Made by a program: the position numbers and the translations under genes | Notes under the pieces: model-generated | What the model was told of the DNA's origin: nothing | The model's database searches: none | Seen by the model: only the letters and a program-made list of their open reading frames with translations | Source: Azolla pinnata | Taxonomy: Eukaryota; Streptophyta; Polypodiopsida; Salviniales; Salviniaceae | Length of the DNA: 24,413 nucleotides | Assembly: GCA_037176905.1 (NCBI GenBank) | Contig: JBBBWG010026901.1 | Location: 1-24,413, forward strand | Direction of reading: 5' to 3' | Shown: positions 1 to 10,400 of the stretch, piece after piece | Position numbering within the stretch: the stretch's first letter is position 1 | How the letters are laid out: every line of letters starts with the position of its first letter

Positions 1-44
<44 letters not shown>

Positions 45-83
45 GTTTGTTGTTGTTGTTATTATTATTATTATTATTATTAA
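1..83. repeat. TTA microsatellite
   Basis: Nearly perfect (TTA)n run, interrupted near position 45 by a short TTG-rich stretch, at the left edge of the window. Its true length is unknown because the window begins inside it. It is seen directly; no function is implied. Confidence 0.95.
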
Positions 84-398
84 TAGCAATAATAATATGA
101 AATATTGAAAAAAAAAACCCTAATCCAAATTATACATTAACGCCATAGTTTTAAAAATTAACACTCAGTTAATGATTAGCACCAAATCATATCGACACAC
201 CGAGTTCGATTAACATCAGATTAATTAGTTGATTCACTCGCATCGATTGACTAATTACCACCGAATCAACTCGTTCATCGATCGATTAGATTCTAAAATT
301 ACTCACTTTCGTCGATCGAGCATAGTTACGGAATCGATCGGGATCAATTAGCGGGAAGCGATCGGGAATAAAATCAACGAGCGTTGTACTCAAGTGTA

Positions 399-590
399 TT
401 CTATTCCTACTGCGACTTCCTGATTGCTTCGCGTTGATCAATCGATTCCGCTAATCAATTGTTTTCTATTCCTACTGCGACTTCGCGTTGATTAAAATCG
501 AGTAATTTCCGCTAATCAATTGTATTCTATTCCTAGTGCGACTTCCTGATTGCTTTGCGTTGATCAATCCTATACTTCTCTGACTAATCG
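399..590. repeat. Three-copy tandem repeat, units of about 61-65 bp
   Basis: Copies begin with TTCTATTCCTA at 399, 464 and 525. Each holds TGCGACTTC, GCGTTGAT and (in the first two) CCGCTAATCAATTG in the same order. The second copy lacks the CCTGATTGCTT block present in copies 1 and 3 and has an insertion of ATTAAAATCGAGTAAT-like sequence. A more decayed relative may lie at about 645-690. Confidence 0.85.
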
Positions 591-1041
591 CTTCCATCTC
601 TCTTCTCATGTTCATTGATTCCGAATCTTCCTATTGCTATTTACTAATCGATTCCTACTGCGTGCTGCTGTTTACTGATTGATTTCCCGATTAACAGGAA
701 CAGGTAGCTTTAGTAATCAATTTGGTCTTAATCAATTGATTGGGTGCTATTTTTTTGCGCGATAAAACCTTGCATCAATACGTAAAACTACGTACCAAAC
801 TTGCTCTGTGCCAAATCGATACTCGCATCGCATGACGACATAATTGATCCTCAAACGAGTACCTTCTTCAATTGATATGTTGTGATTTACGTATACAATA
901 CATTACATCCGAAATTACTACAATTGATCCTTATGTTGATATAGTGCTGAATTTTTGTGAGGTTACATTTGGTTTAATCTTCCCCCACAGGCTGATTTTA
1001 GGAACTTTTCTGTTAACATTCTTCAAAATTATGGGGCCTGT

Positions 1042-1047
1042 TTTATT
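1042..1047 (-). terminator. Candidate polyadenylation signal of the RRG-type gene
   Basis: The minus strand reads AATAAA here, about 220 nt downstream of the RRG-type stop codon at 1266-1268. Position and hexamer fit a plant near-upstream polyadenylation element. Plants tolerate many variants, so this is only a candidate. Confidence 0.35.
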
Positions 1048-1265
1048 TGTCGACATTGTGTTCCAAAAGAGGAAATTAGTTGCTAATTACAATTATAATC
1101 ATTGGGGGTTTCAGTATGTACTCCTCTGCATCAATCCAAGAAGCAGCTGAATATAACCCCCCTCCCCCTTAATCTCTCATCTCAATTATTCCTTCAACAA
1201 AAAATGAATGGCAATTGCCTATATCCTCAACAAGAAAATGCATTGAGTTCTGTTCCGTGTGTTCA

Positions 1266-3599
1266 TCATAACACCCCACTGCCATGCAAGATTTCATAGA
1301 GACTGACACAAATCTCTCCGGTAATTAGAAGAATAATGATCCACTCAAGTGTATCGGATTTCCGATTTTGCAATACCTCCAAAAAGAACCGCACATTATG
1401 CTGTGGGGGGATGGAACAAACACACGATTTTCAGCCAAAACCCCTCGTGCACATAAAATTTACCAGAATTAAATGTGAGAACGTTTTTGGTACCTGAATT
1501 ATCTCCAATTTGAAGTCAAAACTTTCAAAACGTTCATCTAGTTCATATTCCTCCCTTAGAAATTCCCAAAGAGCAGCATAATTAGCATCACGCCAAGCTG
1601 CATCCGACCTGACAAGGTTTCAAAGCAACAATGTCAGCTTTCTATCTAACTTATCTCGTCCAATGCATACACTGCTATCAATGAAATGTGTTGACATCTC
1701 GACTATCTGAAAAGATTACAGGAGACAGATCTTCAGCAATCTTTGAAAGAGAGGTACAAGGAGATAATGTATACTTGGTTTTTTGCACTTCAGAAACAAG
1801 TAATCTGTCATTTTTCTACACTTCCTTCAACATCTCCAATCAGGGGGGCTCAATAGATGAGGATGAGGTGATTGTTTACGAGGAATATATGCTTCATAAG
1901 AGGCTAATGATTGTGAAATATACAGAATCAAATACTAGATACTGCCATGTTTAAGGTTCATCTTCAAAGTTTGGCCCCCTGGGCTCAGTCTCCATCATTT
2001 ACTCCATGATCAAACTGACCTCATAACACTTGATTGGTTGAATTTTCTAATTCCAATATACTTTTTTATCCTCTCTTCTCTTCCAGCCTTGATTTGCAAC
2101 ATAGCTTATTGAGCTGTAGCTTGCTTATAAACCCTAAACAAGATCCAATCCCTGGTAGACAATGGTTGCTCCCCTAGCAATAGCGATGAACACATGATTT
2201 CTCTCTGGGGTAAATAAAAACTCCTCAATACTTGGTCAAAATTCAAACCCTATTTCCAGCTACTTTAAATTATCATTTGTTATCATCATTACATGGCAAA
2301 CTATTTCTTCATGAAACAGAAGCAAACAGAAACGAGAAATATTGGATTGATATCCCTCAATTGACATTCTTATGAAGAAGGGGAGCCATTCTAGAGAAAC
2401 CCTTAGAGAAAATATTGTTGACCTAGCAGAAGGGTTTCGTAAATATTTCGTCTTTGTTTCTCATGGGAGAGGTTAAACATGCATCAATGCATGTCTGTTA
2501 TATATCCCCATATTTGCACACATTAACTATGTCATGAGAAAGAAAAGTGCATTTGTGTTTGTACTTCCACTTCGCCCTGTGACTTGTGACAGCTACTAAC
2601 TCCTCTTTATATCCAAATCCCCTGGTTCCAGCTAATATGGTGCAACCATGTTTATGCCAGGTTTGATTTCATTTATTCCATAGTAAGTTTAAAAATAACC
2701 TTTCAAGAAGTCCAAGTCGCAAAATAACATCTGCAAGTGTTGTGTTTGCAGTAGCAACAACCCGGAATAAGTCAGATCGTTTCATTGTAAATGTTCCCGT
2801 TTGTTCCATCTTTTGATTCAGATCACTGAATATATTCACAAGCGCATCGACCTGAATTCATTGCCTAGATCTTCAAAACATTAACATTACAGTGGATATG
2901 TACCCAAGATTCCTAAACGACATTGTAAACAAGGCAGACTACACACCTTCCTTCCATAATGATCCAGAGCAATGCTTTGACCAAGAATACTAGAAACAAT
3001 ACGAATATTGTCTGTGTTCAGTTTCCTCAGCAAAACTTTGTCGACACCTCCCTGACACCATTTTTCCAGAGTTGGGCGAATAATAATGTCGAAGTCTGCA
3101 TGCACGCAACAGTACTGTAAAATTTGAGAAGTATATTCATTGCCTACCTGAGAAATGCATTTGAAATAGAAAAAATATATAGAACGAAGAGGGTAACACA
3201 TATATACTAAGTTGCACATATACACTTGGGAGATAAAAAATTAATACATTAATGTTTGTGGATTGTTTTGTTTCCATCGAAGGAGGAAACGTTACAATTC
3301 TTGGGGTTAAACTATAACAGAAAATTCCTTATGTTTATGTTAGAGTGCCCACAAAATTTTATGTTATGTTTCATCTCATCATACCTATTCTCGGCCTTCT
3401 GATAAAAGGCGGGTCTTGCTTTTGTAAGTCTTTTTTTAAGAACATTGCGGTTTCTGTCTTCTTGCATTTCAGAAAATTAATAGAAATAATGAAACTAAGT
3501 GTTAAGCTGTAATAAAAATTAGTGCATGTTTCAAAAGTTAGATTTCTCCTTTTCAATGAAGAATTAAAACCAAACCACCAATTTCCTTTATACGCACCG

Positions 3600-3632
<33 letters not shown>

Positions 3633-5614
3633 AGAAGACCACAACAAACAGAACATTTGAAACTAATCTCCAATCTGACACTACAATCCAGCTACCAAGC
3701 ACGGAAACCATGAAAGATGTTAATATTGTGTCAAACCACTGTCAAGCTTTTATGCATGGCATCCAACAAAGACACAAATATAGCACACTTCATTAGCAAA
3801 AGTCTCAAAGGAATTCTTAATGTGGCTTGCATGTTATTTACACATAATGTGGATGTTGATAGAACACTAATATTTAAATGCATCAGCGAAGGTTTAATTT
3901 ATAAGTTTCAGACTTTTTGGATTGGATAGAGAATGACACATGGTACATGAACTTAGCAACCAATGAATGGAGAATCTTTTCAAAAAGCACCCCTATTCAA
4001 GCCTAGGAAAATACATAAATATGAAGCCATGCTACCCTCATAACACACATTATGCTGTTACGCTGAAATCCTGAGATACCAGGGATGTGAACAAGGCTTT
4101 CATCACAAGAATCATGTGTAACTTCTTCCAAGGTTCAAGTCTAGATAATATCCAGCAGTATGGGACGTTCGTTGTAGGTCAATTATATGTCAATCATAGC
4201 TTGGGAGTGATCAAATGGAACAGATTGCTCTACCCAGTACCTTTTTTCAAGTTTTTGCTTATTATGATATAAAGTTTAACAGTATGTTCTTAACTCGAAT
4301 CATAAAACGATTGTTTACTTATAAGACTCACCATCCCTTTTTGCTTCTTCATCATCATATTGCTCTGAGCAATGCCTTCTTATGACATCAAGACAGTCAA
4401 ATTCTTCATTCTCTCCGAAGTTGAAGAGCACAACAGATCCATAGCTGAAAACCACAATGTAACGTGTGGAGCTCCACGTTGTCATTCCCTGCATATCCTA
4501 GAAGAGCAAAGCAAAAAAATTCAATTCTCTCTCTTTTGAAGAGCGAGTGGCTTCATATGAGAAGATGGAATATATGTAAATATATCATACATATGCATAT
4601 ACATATATATCATGCATGCATATACACATGCTTACAAGTCTTCCGGTCATGGGTGGACACCCTGGAGGCCGATCTTTCCACTTCAAGATAAGATGATTGC
4701 GTGAGGCAATAGTTCCTAAAAACTGCTCAATTTCTTGCAATCCTTTAAGGTTTATTCTGGTCATTTGAAAAAATGCTAAGGCTTCCATTAGAGCTAACAT
4801 TAAATTCGCAAGTTTTGGCATGCATAACTTCCATTAAAAGAATGTTAGGGTTCAATAAGAGCTTTGAGTAGACTTTAGGCATAAGATGCATCAGAAGAAA
4901 ATAGAGGAGAGAAACAGCAGAAACCATGAAAGGAAAGCAGCCTCGCATTACGCGAGTATAGAAACAAACGTCTGTGAAAAAGTTATGGAACTAAGAAAAC
5001 AGAAACAAGCTTTCCCGAAAATGGCGGTGTGTTACAAAGAGCTAGAGGCAAAAGCTGCATTTTCAGCACAGAAACAGAGATAATAAGAACCGCAGCACAA
5101 ACCTGCGGGAGATGAAGAAGGCTTTGACAGGGATGTAGATATCCGTAGGTTCTCCGAAAGGTGCAGGTTCTGAGGAAGTAGATTCATCTGAACAGTTCTC
5201 CACATCATAATCTTGCTTCGGCATAACAGCGTGCTGGGGAGACGATGGTGACAGTGTTGGCGATGGCGATGGCGATGGTTGTTTCTGCATAAGTTCCATC
5301 TCCCACTTCAGCGTGTCTTTCTCGTACTTTGCTTCATCTTCACTACACGAAAATGGAGAGGAAGAAGCAGGAGGAGGAGGAGGAGGAGGAGGAGAAAAGG
5401 AAGAAGAAAAAGGCCTAGAGAGCCTACGAAACGCAGAGAGATCCCGGGAGAGATGGGAAGCTGCCACGCACGAGGTATGCACGGAGCTTGATCGTTCCAG
5501 GGAGACAAGAGATCGGGATGGAGAAGAAGAAGAAGAAGAAGAAGAAGAAGAAGAAGAGGCGTCACGCTTGAGGGAGAGACGAAGGAAAGCGCAGAAGGAT
5601 CGGCGAGCGGCCAT
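1266..5614 (-). CDS. RRG: DUF155/RMND1-family protein, RETARDED ROOT GROWTH-like, probably mitochondrial
   Basis: Seven coding exons on the minus strand: 5614-5103, 4756-4636, 4497-4332, 3095-2947, 2851-2700, 1608-1494 and 1400-1266, giving 449 aa. All introns are GT-AG and the phases agree. The N terminus MAARRSFCAFLRL is basic and amphipathic, like a mitochondrial presequence. It leads into poly-Ser, poly-Pro and acidic low-complexity sequence (about residues 14-150). The conserved DUF155 core starts at IPVKAFFIS (about 162). It continues through YIVVFSYGSVVLFNF (exon 3), RPTLEKWCQGGVD and ILGQSIALDHY (exon 4), FTMKRSDLFRV (exon 5), AAWRDANYAALWEFLREEY (exon 6) and HNVRFFLEVLQNRKSDTLEW (exon 7). 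A hydrophobic C-terminal segment (about 425-443) follows. This order is that of the plant RRG/RRL proteins, relatives of RMND1/Sif2. Known members act in mitochondria and affect meristem growth; that role is carried over from the family. I cannot separate RRG from RRL. The frame stays open upstream of 5614, but that part is repeat-derived, so I chose the Met with the presequence. Exon 3 could instead begin at 4488. Confidence 0.9.
1609..2699 (-). other. Intron 5 of the RRG-type gene
   Basis: This 1,091-nt intron runs from donor AG|GTTATT to acceptor CTTGTCAG|G. A plus-strand open frame of 88 codons lies at 1688-1954 but resembles no family I know. No splice, domain or repeat evidence supports a nested gene. 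Otherwise I see ordinary AT-rich intron sequence. Confidence 0.7.
3096..4331 (-). other. Intron 3 of the RRG-type gene, with an AT microsatellite
   Basis: This 1,236-nt intron has donor G|GTGAGT and acceptor CATGCAG|AC. It contains a TA dinucleotide run at about 3607-3632. The short open frames inside it on both strands have no recognisable product. An alternative acceptor (TTTCTCAG, at 3151-3158) lies upstream of the one chosen, but using it would put exon 4 out of phase with exon 3. Confidence 0.7.
3607..3632. repeat. TA dinucleotide microsatellite
   Basis: An uninterrupted alternating AT run of about 26 bases within RRG intron 3, read directly. Confidence 0.95.
5367..5396. repeat. GGA triplet run encoding poly-Pro in RRG exon 1
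   Basis: A GGAGGA... run on the plus strand reads as CCT/CCC proline codons in the minus-strand coding frame. It gives eight consecutive prolines in the N-terminal linker of the RRG-type protein. Its length is expected to vary between alleles. Confidence 0.85.
5523..5561. repeat. GAA/TCT triplet run encoding poly-Ser in RRG exon 1
   Basis: A pure GAA run on the plus strand is read as TCT serine codons on the coding strand. It gives about twelve consecutive serines directly after the putative mitochondrial presequence. It is a coding microsatellite. Confidence 0.9.
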
Positions 5615-5618
5615 GAGG

Positions 5619-5798
5619 GGAAGGGGAAGGGGAAAGGGAAGAGGATTCTTCAAGGGGGAGCGCTCAGAGAAGACCGATCTGCGAAGGGATCGATCGCCAT
5701 AGCCAACGAAGAAGAAGGAAGAAGACGAAGAAGACGAAGAAGAAGAAGAAGGAAGAAGGAAGAAGAAGAAGAAGAAAGAAAGAAGAAGAAGAGATGTG
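5619..5798 (-). promoter_or_regulatory. Polypyrimidine (CTT/CCTT-rich) 5' UTR/promoter tract of the RRG-type gene
   Basis: Upstream of the start codon the coding strand is almost purely C and T in two blocks. One is CCCTTTCC-type sequence next to the ATG (about 5619-5650). The other is a (CTT)n-rich block at about 5707-5798. CT-rich microsatellites are common in plant 5' UTRs and core promoters, and I saw no clear TATA box nearby. The transcription start is not determined. Confidence 0.5.
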
Positions 5799-5869
5799 CC
5801 TGTTCTGAAACGAAGGGCATTTTGGGCAATTACACAAAACTCAATGGCTCTCATTCCCTTGGTATCAGC

Positions 5870-6995
5870 ATGTTGAATCTGAATCTGAATCTTAATCTTG
5901 AATCTTGAATCTGAATCTGAATCTTGAATCTGAATCTTGAATCTTGAATCTGAAGTGAGAATCCATCTTGTTTGCTCCCGTGACGAGTCTGCATCTGACT
6001 TCGAGTGACGTTCGAGGAATAAGGGGACTCCGATCGATCTCCTCCTCCTCTGCATCTGCATCTGCATCTGCATCCGAACGTGAATCTGATGTGAGAATTG
6101 ATGGTGTTTGCTAGCACGAAGGGTTTTGCGCTTGAATCTAAACGACGCTCGAGGAATGAGGGGACTCCGATTGATCTCGTTTGAATCTGAATCTGAATGT
6201 AAAGTGAAATTGGTGTTGTTTGCTGGCACCACGAGTCTACATCCGAATCTAAGCAGCGCTCGGGGACTCCGGTTGATCTCTTCTACATCTGAATCTGAAT
6301 CTGAAACCGAGGTGAGATTGATGTTGTCTGCTAGCACGACGAGTCTGCTCCTGAATCCAAGCGACGCTCGAGGGATGAGGGGACTCCGATTGATCTCTTT
6401 TGCATCTGAATCTAAATCTAAATCCAAATCTGAAGCGAGATCGATGTCGTGCCGGCCGCTAGCTTGATGAGTCAGGATCAGAATCTGACTGACACTCGAG
6501 GAATTTGGGGAGTCTGATTGATGAATCTGAATATGTATCAAACGCAACACAAATAAATTTGAAGTTGTCTCGACTGCAATGCCGGTGCATCAAAATCTAC
6601 ATGTGTGATACTTGAGGAATTGTAAGCAAGATCGATGCCAATCAATCTTTCTGATGAATTTGAATCCATATCGAACACAATACTCAAGGAATGGGAAGTG
6701 AGATTGACATCAAATGACCTTCTTGTGAATTTGAATCCCTATCCCACGCTAAATATCCAAGGAATAGGAAGTGAGATAGACGTCAACCGATCTACCAATG
6801 AATCTGAATTTGGATTGAACACGATATTCAATTGGCTTGTGGAGGTGCTTGGATGGTAAAGAAAGTGCAATCTTCTCATGAAACCTAAATCTGTATTAGA
6901 CACCAATACTGGCGGAATGGGATCGTCAAACGATCTATAAATCCAAATCAAAAGCTAATACTCAAGGAATAGGAAGCAAGATGATCTACCAACGA
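5870..6995. repeat. Decayed minisatellite of about 110-bp units upstream of the RRG-type gene
   Basis: About five recognisable units between 5940 and 6540 share an ordered set of blocks: a GAATCTGAATCT hexamer run; GTGAGATTGATGTTGTTTGCTAGCACGACGAGTCTG-like sequence; CGACGCTCGAGGAATGAGG; and GGGGACTCCGATTGATCTC. The CTCGAGGAAT-like blocks fall near 6010, 6150, 6365 and 6495. A shorter unit near 6260 keeps GCTCGGGGACTCCG. More decayed units with CTCAAGGAATAGGAAG and CCAATGAATCTGAAT continue to about 6995. The hexamer runs are themselves simple repeats (GAATCT, and GCATCT near 6050). On the minus strand the repeats keep a long frame open, encoding D/S/R/Q-rich sequence; I treat that as non-coding. 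Confidence 0.85.
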
Positions 6996-7000
6996 ATTTG

Positions 7001-7136
7001 AATCCATGATATTCAATTGTCTTGTGGAGATGCTCTAATTGCTCGAAACAATCCATGATATTCAATTGTCTTGTGGAGATGCTCTGATTGCTCGAAACAA
7101 TCCATGATATTCAATTGGCTTGTGGAGAGGCTCTAA
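7001..7136. repeat. 49-bp tandem repeat, about 2.8 copies
   Basis: Copies start with AATCCATGATATTCAATTG at 7001, 7050 and 7099. They are followed by TCTTGTGGAGATGCTCT and ATTGCTCGAAAC. The first two copies are almost identical; the third differs slightly and is truncated near 7136. A more diverged related block (ATATTCAATTGGCTTGTGGAG) is at about 6823-6845, so the unit probably arose from the adjacent minisatellite. Confidence 0.93.
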
Positions 7137-7488
7137 ACTAAATAAGAGTAAGACCCACCAATTAGATCCTTCAACACCAAGAAGAAGAATAGACAAAAAC
7201 ATCAAAGTTTTGTAGTCAACACAATGCAGCAAAGTCTTGTGATTGACGATGAAATGGAAATACGTTAATATTACTCGAAGCTCGATTGTTACAGCAAACG
7301 AAGATCATTAATCGAGGATGTGCCATCAAAATTGAAGGTGAAAGCATGAATGCTGACACCCATCATCATTTAGCCAACATATTCAAGAGGCTACATGCAT
7401 GATGGCTGTCTATACCAACAGCTTCACCACATTTGCACAAGCAAATGGACAGGATGTTGATCGCAGGAATCCGAATCTCGGAATGTTG
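7137..7488. other. Intergenic stretch downstream of TAD3
   Basis: No gene is visible. This should hold the 3' UTR of the minus-strand TAD3 gene, whose stop codon is at 7489-7491. I did not find a canonical AATAAA on the minus strand here. Confidence 0.5.
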
Positions 7489-10400
7489 TTACAGAATGTC
7501 TTCTTCGTTCAACGAAACCCTAAAAACGGTGTAGTGATGGTTTAGTCCCTTCCTCTCATGCAGCATCTGCGATCCACCTAGAGCTCCTATGCTACGATTG
7601 GGTATTCCATAGAAGACACGGCGGAATCTTTGATGCAGCAACGCCATGGCGCACCTGCCAAAACGAATGAAATTGTAATGTCAAAAGCCAGAAAGAATCG
7701 GAAGCGAGAGACGAAATTAGGGTTTGGGGGTTTAGGGTTTCGCCGGACATCGAACAGGGTTCCCGAACAATGTAAGCATCAAAGCCAGTGCAAAGGTATT
7801 GTTGATTTGCACTTCCTCCAGACTCCAAAGAATCCTGTCAAAAAAACACAATGGATCAAGTTATGGCAACAATGCTCTAGCACATTTCATTGGTATTTGC
7901 AGGAATAGAAATGCCACAATATCTTTGCCAATGTAATAAAACATCATTGGTGACAATTTCTTCTGAATGCGTCCTATAAATGCATTAGCATCTCCTCTAA
8001 AGGAAGCGCATTTAGACATGATCTAATGAATCCTTACATTGCTCTCGTTTATTCGTGGCCGTTTTGAGTTCCAACTGCTGTATTCTGGGCCTTCATCTCG
8101 CATTTCACACGTATTCCACTTCGATGCCCTTTCAATAGCAACCATTACAGCATGTCTTAATGGGTGCCAAACACGTACATCCTTTCTGTAGCTGTCCTGC
8201 CAAATTTCACATCGTATTGACACATTGTAACATTCGGAAGAAATCGAGGAAAGGTCCCTGATATAAAAAAGGCATCTTGAATAGATCAATAAATAAGAAA
8301 TGACCCTAATTGTCATTACATTCTCAACGCGATGTGAGGGAGATACTGTAGCAATCCATCGACCAGTCTCATCATGACCGCTTGAAATAATCTCATCTGT
8401 GGAAGGATCGACAACAATTGCGCCGTTTGAGAACTGCCATACAAAAACAAAATGGATGATTATGCTTAGATCTAACATTATTTGCATTTTGAAAATCCCT
8501 GCTTTCTTCATCATCCACAAGATAAAATCATGGCTGTTAATTACAAAAGTATAGGCCATGTAATTTGATGTATAAAGTCTATATTTTTAGTATTCTATGG
8601 CTTCAACTATCGATACAATAAAATACAAACATAAAAAACCATCACTTCCATTGAACCACAAAAACACACAAACATTCAGATTCAATATATTACTTGTAAA
8701 CAACAGAAAAAAAGAGTCCATAGTCCTCTACAAATCACTGTTGTAGTCATACAGGTGCTTCTGCTACCAATTTGCTTTTTGGCATTTACCCCAAGAGATT
8801 TTCGTTCATCACATGCTTACAAGGAGAAAGACAAGCTAGAATACCCAGATACATTAAAACACAAGATAAATAATACTGACCTGACCAGCATTTGCTGCAA
8901 GCTGTGACTGCTTGATGGCAGCTTGCATAAATCTGCATATCTTACTCTCTTCATCATAGGAAAAGTTTATCGCCAGTTGATGTACACTGCACTCATAAAA
9001 AGCACAGTGTCAAGCCCATTGTGGGATAGCTTTGTGAATGTACTTTGCTTCTGGATGGGATTCTCAGCAGATCTCTCATCATTTCATGTTCACATTTTCA
9101 GAATGGTACCCAAGCTCTCCTCTCTGCATAGCTGCCCTATGAGTTGAACATAATGCATTCGTGAGCTCTGTAAAACACAGAAGGTTCCACACATTTTCCA
9201 AAAACTGATGCAACAGAAAGCCAACACAAAACAAAATATTTCTGGACAGAACTTTTTGAGTAGAAAACAATTTCCTGGCTTTCTCATTGGCTCAAAAAAA
9301 CAGTATAAATCCTCAACGTTTCTCTTCGCTTAAAACTAAAGCTTTGTTTCACAACAATATTTCCTTAAACTTACTTGTAGACAGGACTTATCAATATCTG
9401 AAGTTTTTAGAGTGACCAAGCTTTTATGTGTTTGTCCATTGAATCATACTCTACGTTCACAAAACAGCAAACAGGCCAATTTGATCCCACTTTCTCATCA
9501 ATTTCTCTCATTCCTGTTTTGCGTAGCTACCTCAAATCTGGTTTCAAGTGACTGCAAAAGCGTACAAGTCCTTGAACACGGACAACATATTGATAAATTT
9601 ATAAAGACATGCTGCCAAGTTCAGTTACTATCATGTTCAAGTATTGTCATATAAAGTGATGAAGCATGAAAAAGCAAGACAGAAAAGAGCATCCAGATTC
9701 AGGCTACTTAGGCATTAATATTTTTACATACTTGGCTGCATTAGGATGATAGGATGTGGGCCACACTTCGGATTGTTCCTCCCATTCTTCTCGAGAACTT
9801 GCTTCATTCTTTGGAACCTATGATTTAGAAACCAAACAAGCACAATTAGCAATTCTTTGACACAGTGAAGTATTGCGAAGAGTAATACGGTAGAAAACAA
9901 GATCTTAACTGCAGCAATAAAAGGTTTTAAACTGTATTCTTCTACAAGTTGGGAAATCTCAGGAGGTATCGCACCGGAACACCATTCGGTATTAGCATTA
10001 GATACAAGACACAGAATGATAGACAATTCAACTCCATCTGGTACCAGAACAAAATCCTTCGAAAATCAATAAAGGTAAACGTACTATATTAAAAAGTAAC
10101 AAGAGCTACAACATTCTATACCGTATCATAACATCACCTTCTCGGATTCTTTTCCGAACTCGTTTCACATGACCGAGGGACTGCAAAGGTGCACAAATGT
10201 TTAATTTCCTGTACATTTCATTCAATTTTTCCAAAATAATATCCAGATCTTAGGAAAGTTGATATAGCTAAGCATTGTTAATAAAATCACAGAATTATGA
10301 ACAGTAAATATCATTACAAAAGGAACCTAAAGGAGAAAGATATAGTTCCTATACAATCAAAAAGTAAGTGCAGCACACAATAGCTTAAGGAAGTCCTTCA

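Larger units (their letters stand above)
84..1265. other. Intergenic region left of the RRG-type gene, with a local tandem repeat
   Basis: No gene is supported here on either strand. The part next to position 1265 should be the 3' UTR of the minus-strand RRG-type gene. The most obvious structure is a short tandem repeat at about 399-590. A plus-strand open frame of 92 codons at 872-1150 resembles no family I know and has no splice partners. The segment from about 170 to 760 is rich in ATCGATT/ATCAATT-like words, which looks like decayed repeat sequence. A promoter or 5' UTR of a leftward neighbour on the plus strand cannot be excluded. Confidence 0.5.

Noticed and set aside
872..1150. Plus-strand 92-codon frame as a small gene
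   Set aside because: No recognisable domain, repeat-free support or splice partner; overlaps the likely RRG 3' UTR.
1688..1954. Plus-strand 88-codon frame as a nested gene in RRG intron 5
   Set aside because: Composition is protein-like but there is no family match that I recognise, and it lies inside an intron.
5615..6550. Extension of the RRG-type protein upstream of the Met at 5614
   Set aside because: The frame is open but consists of translated minisatellite and CTT repeats (D/S/R/Q-rich), whereas the Met at 5614 starts a typical mitochondrial presequence.
7592..7748. TAD3 truncated after PCSM (apparent pseudogene)
   Set aside because: A GT-AG intron restores the frame and supplies the second Cys and the family C terminus (MALLHQRFRRVFYG), so the gene looks intact.
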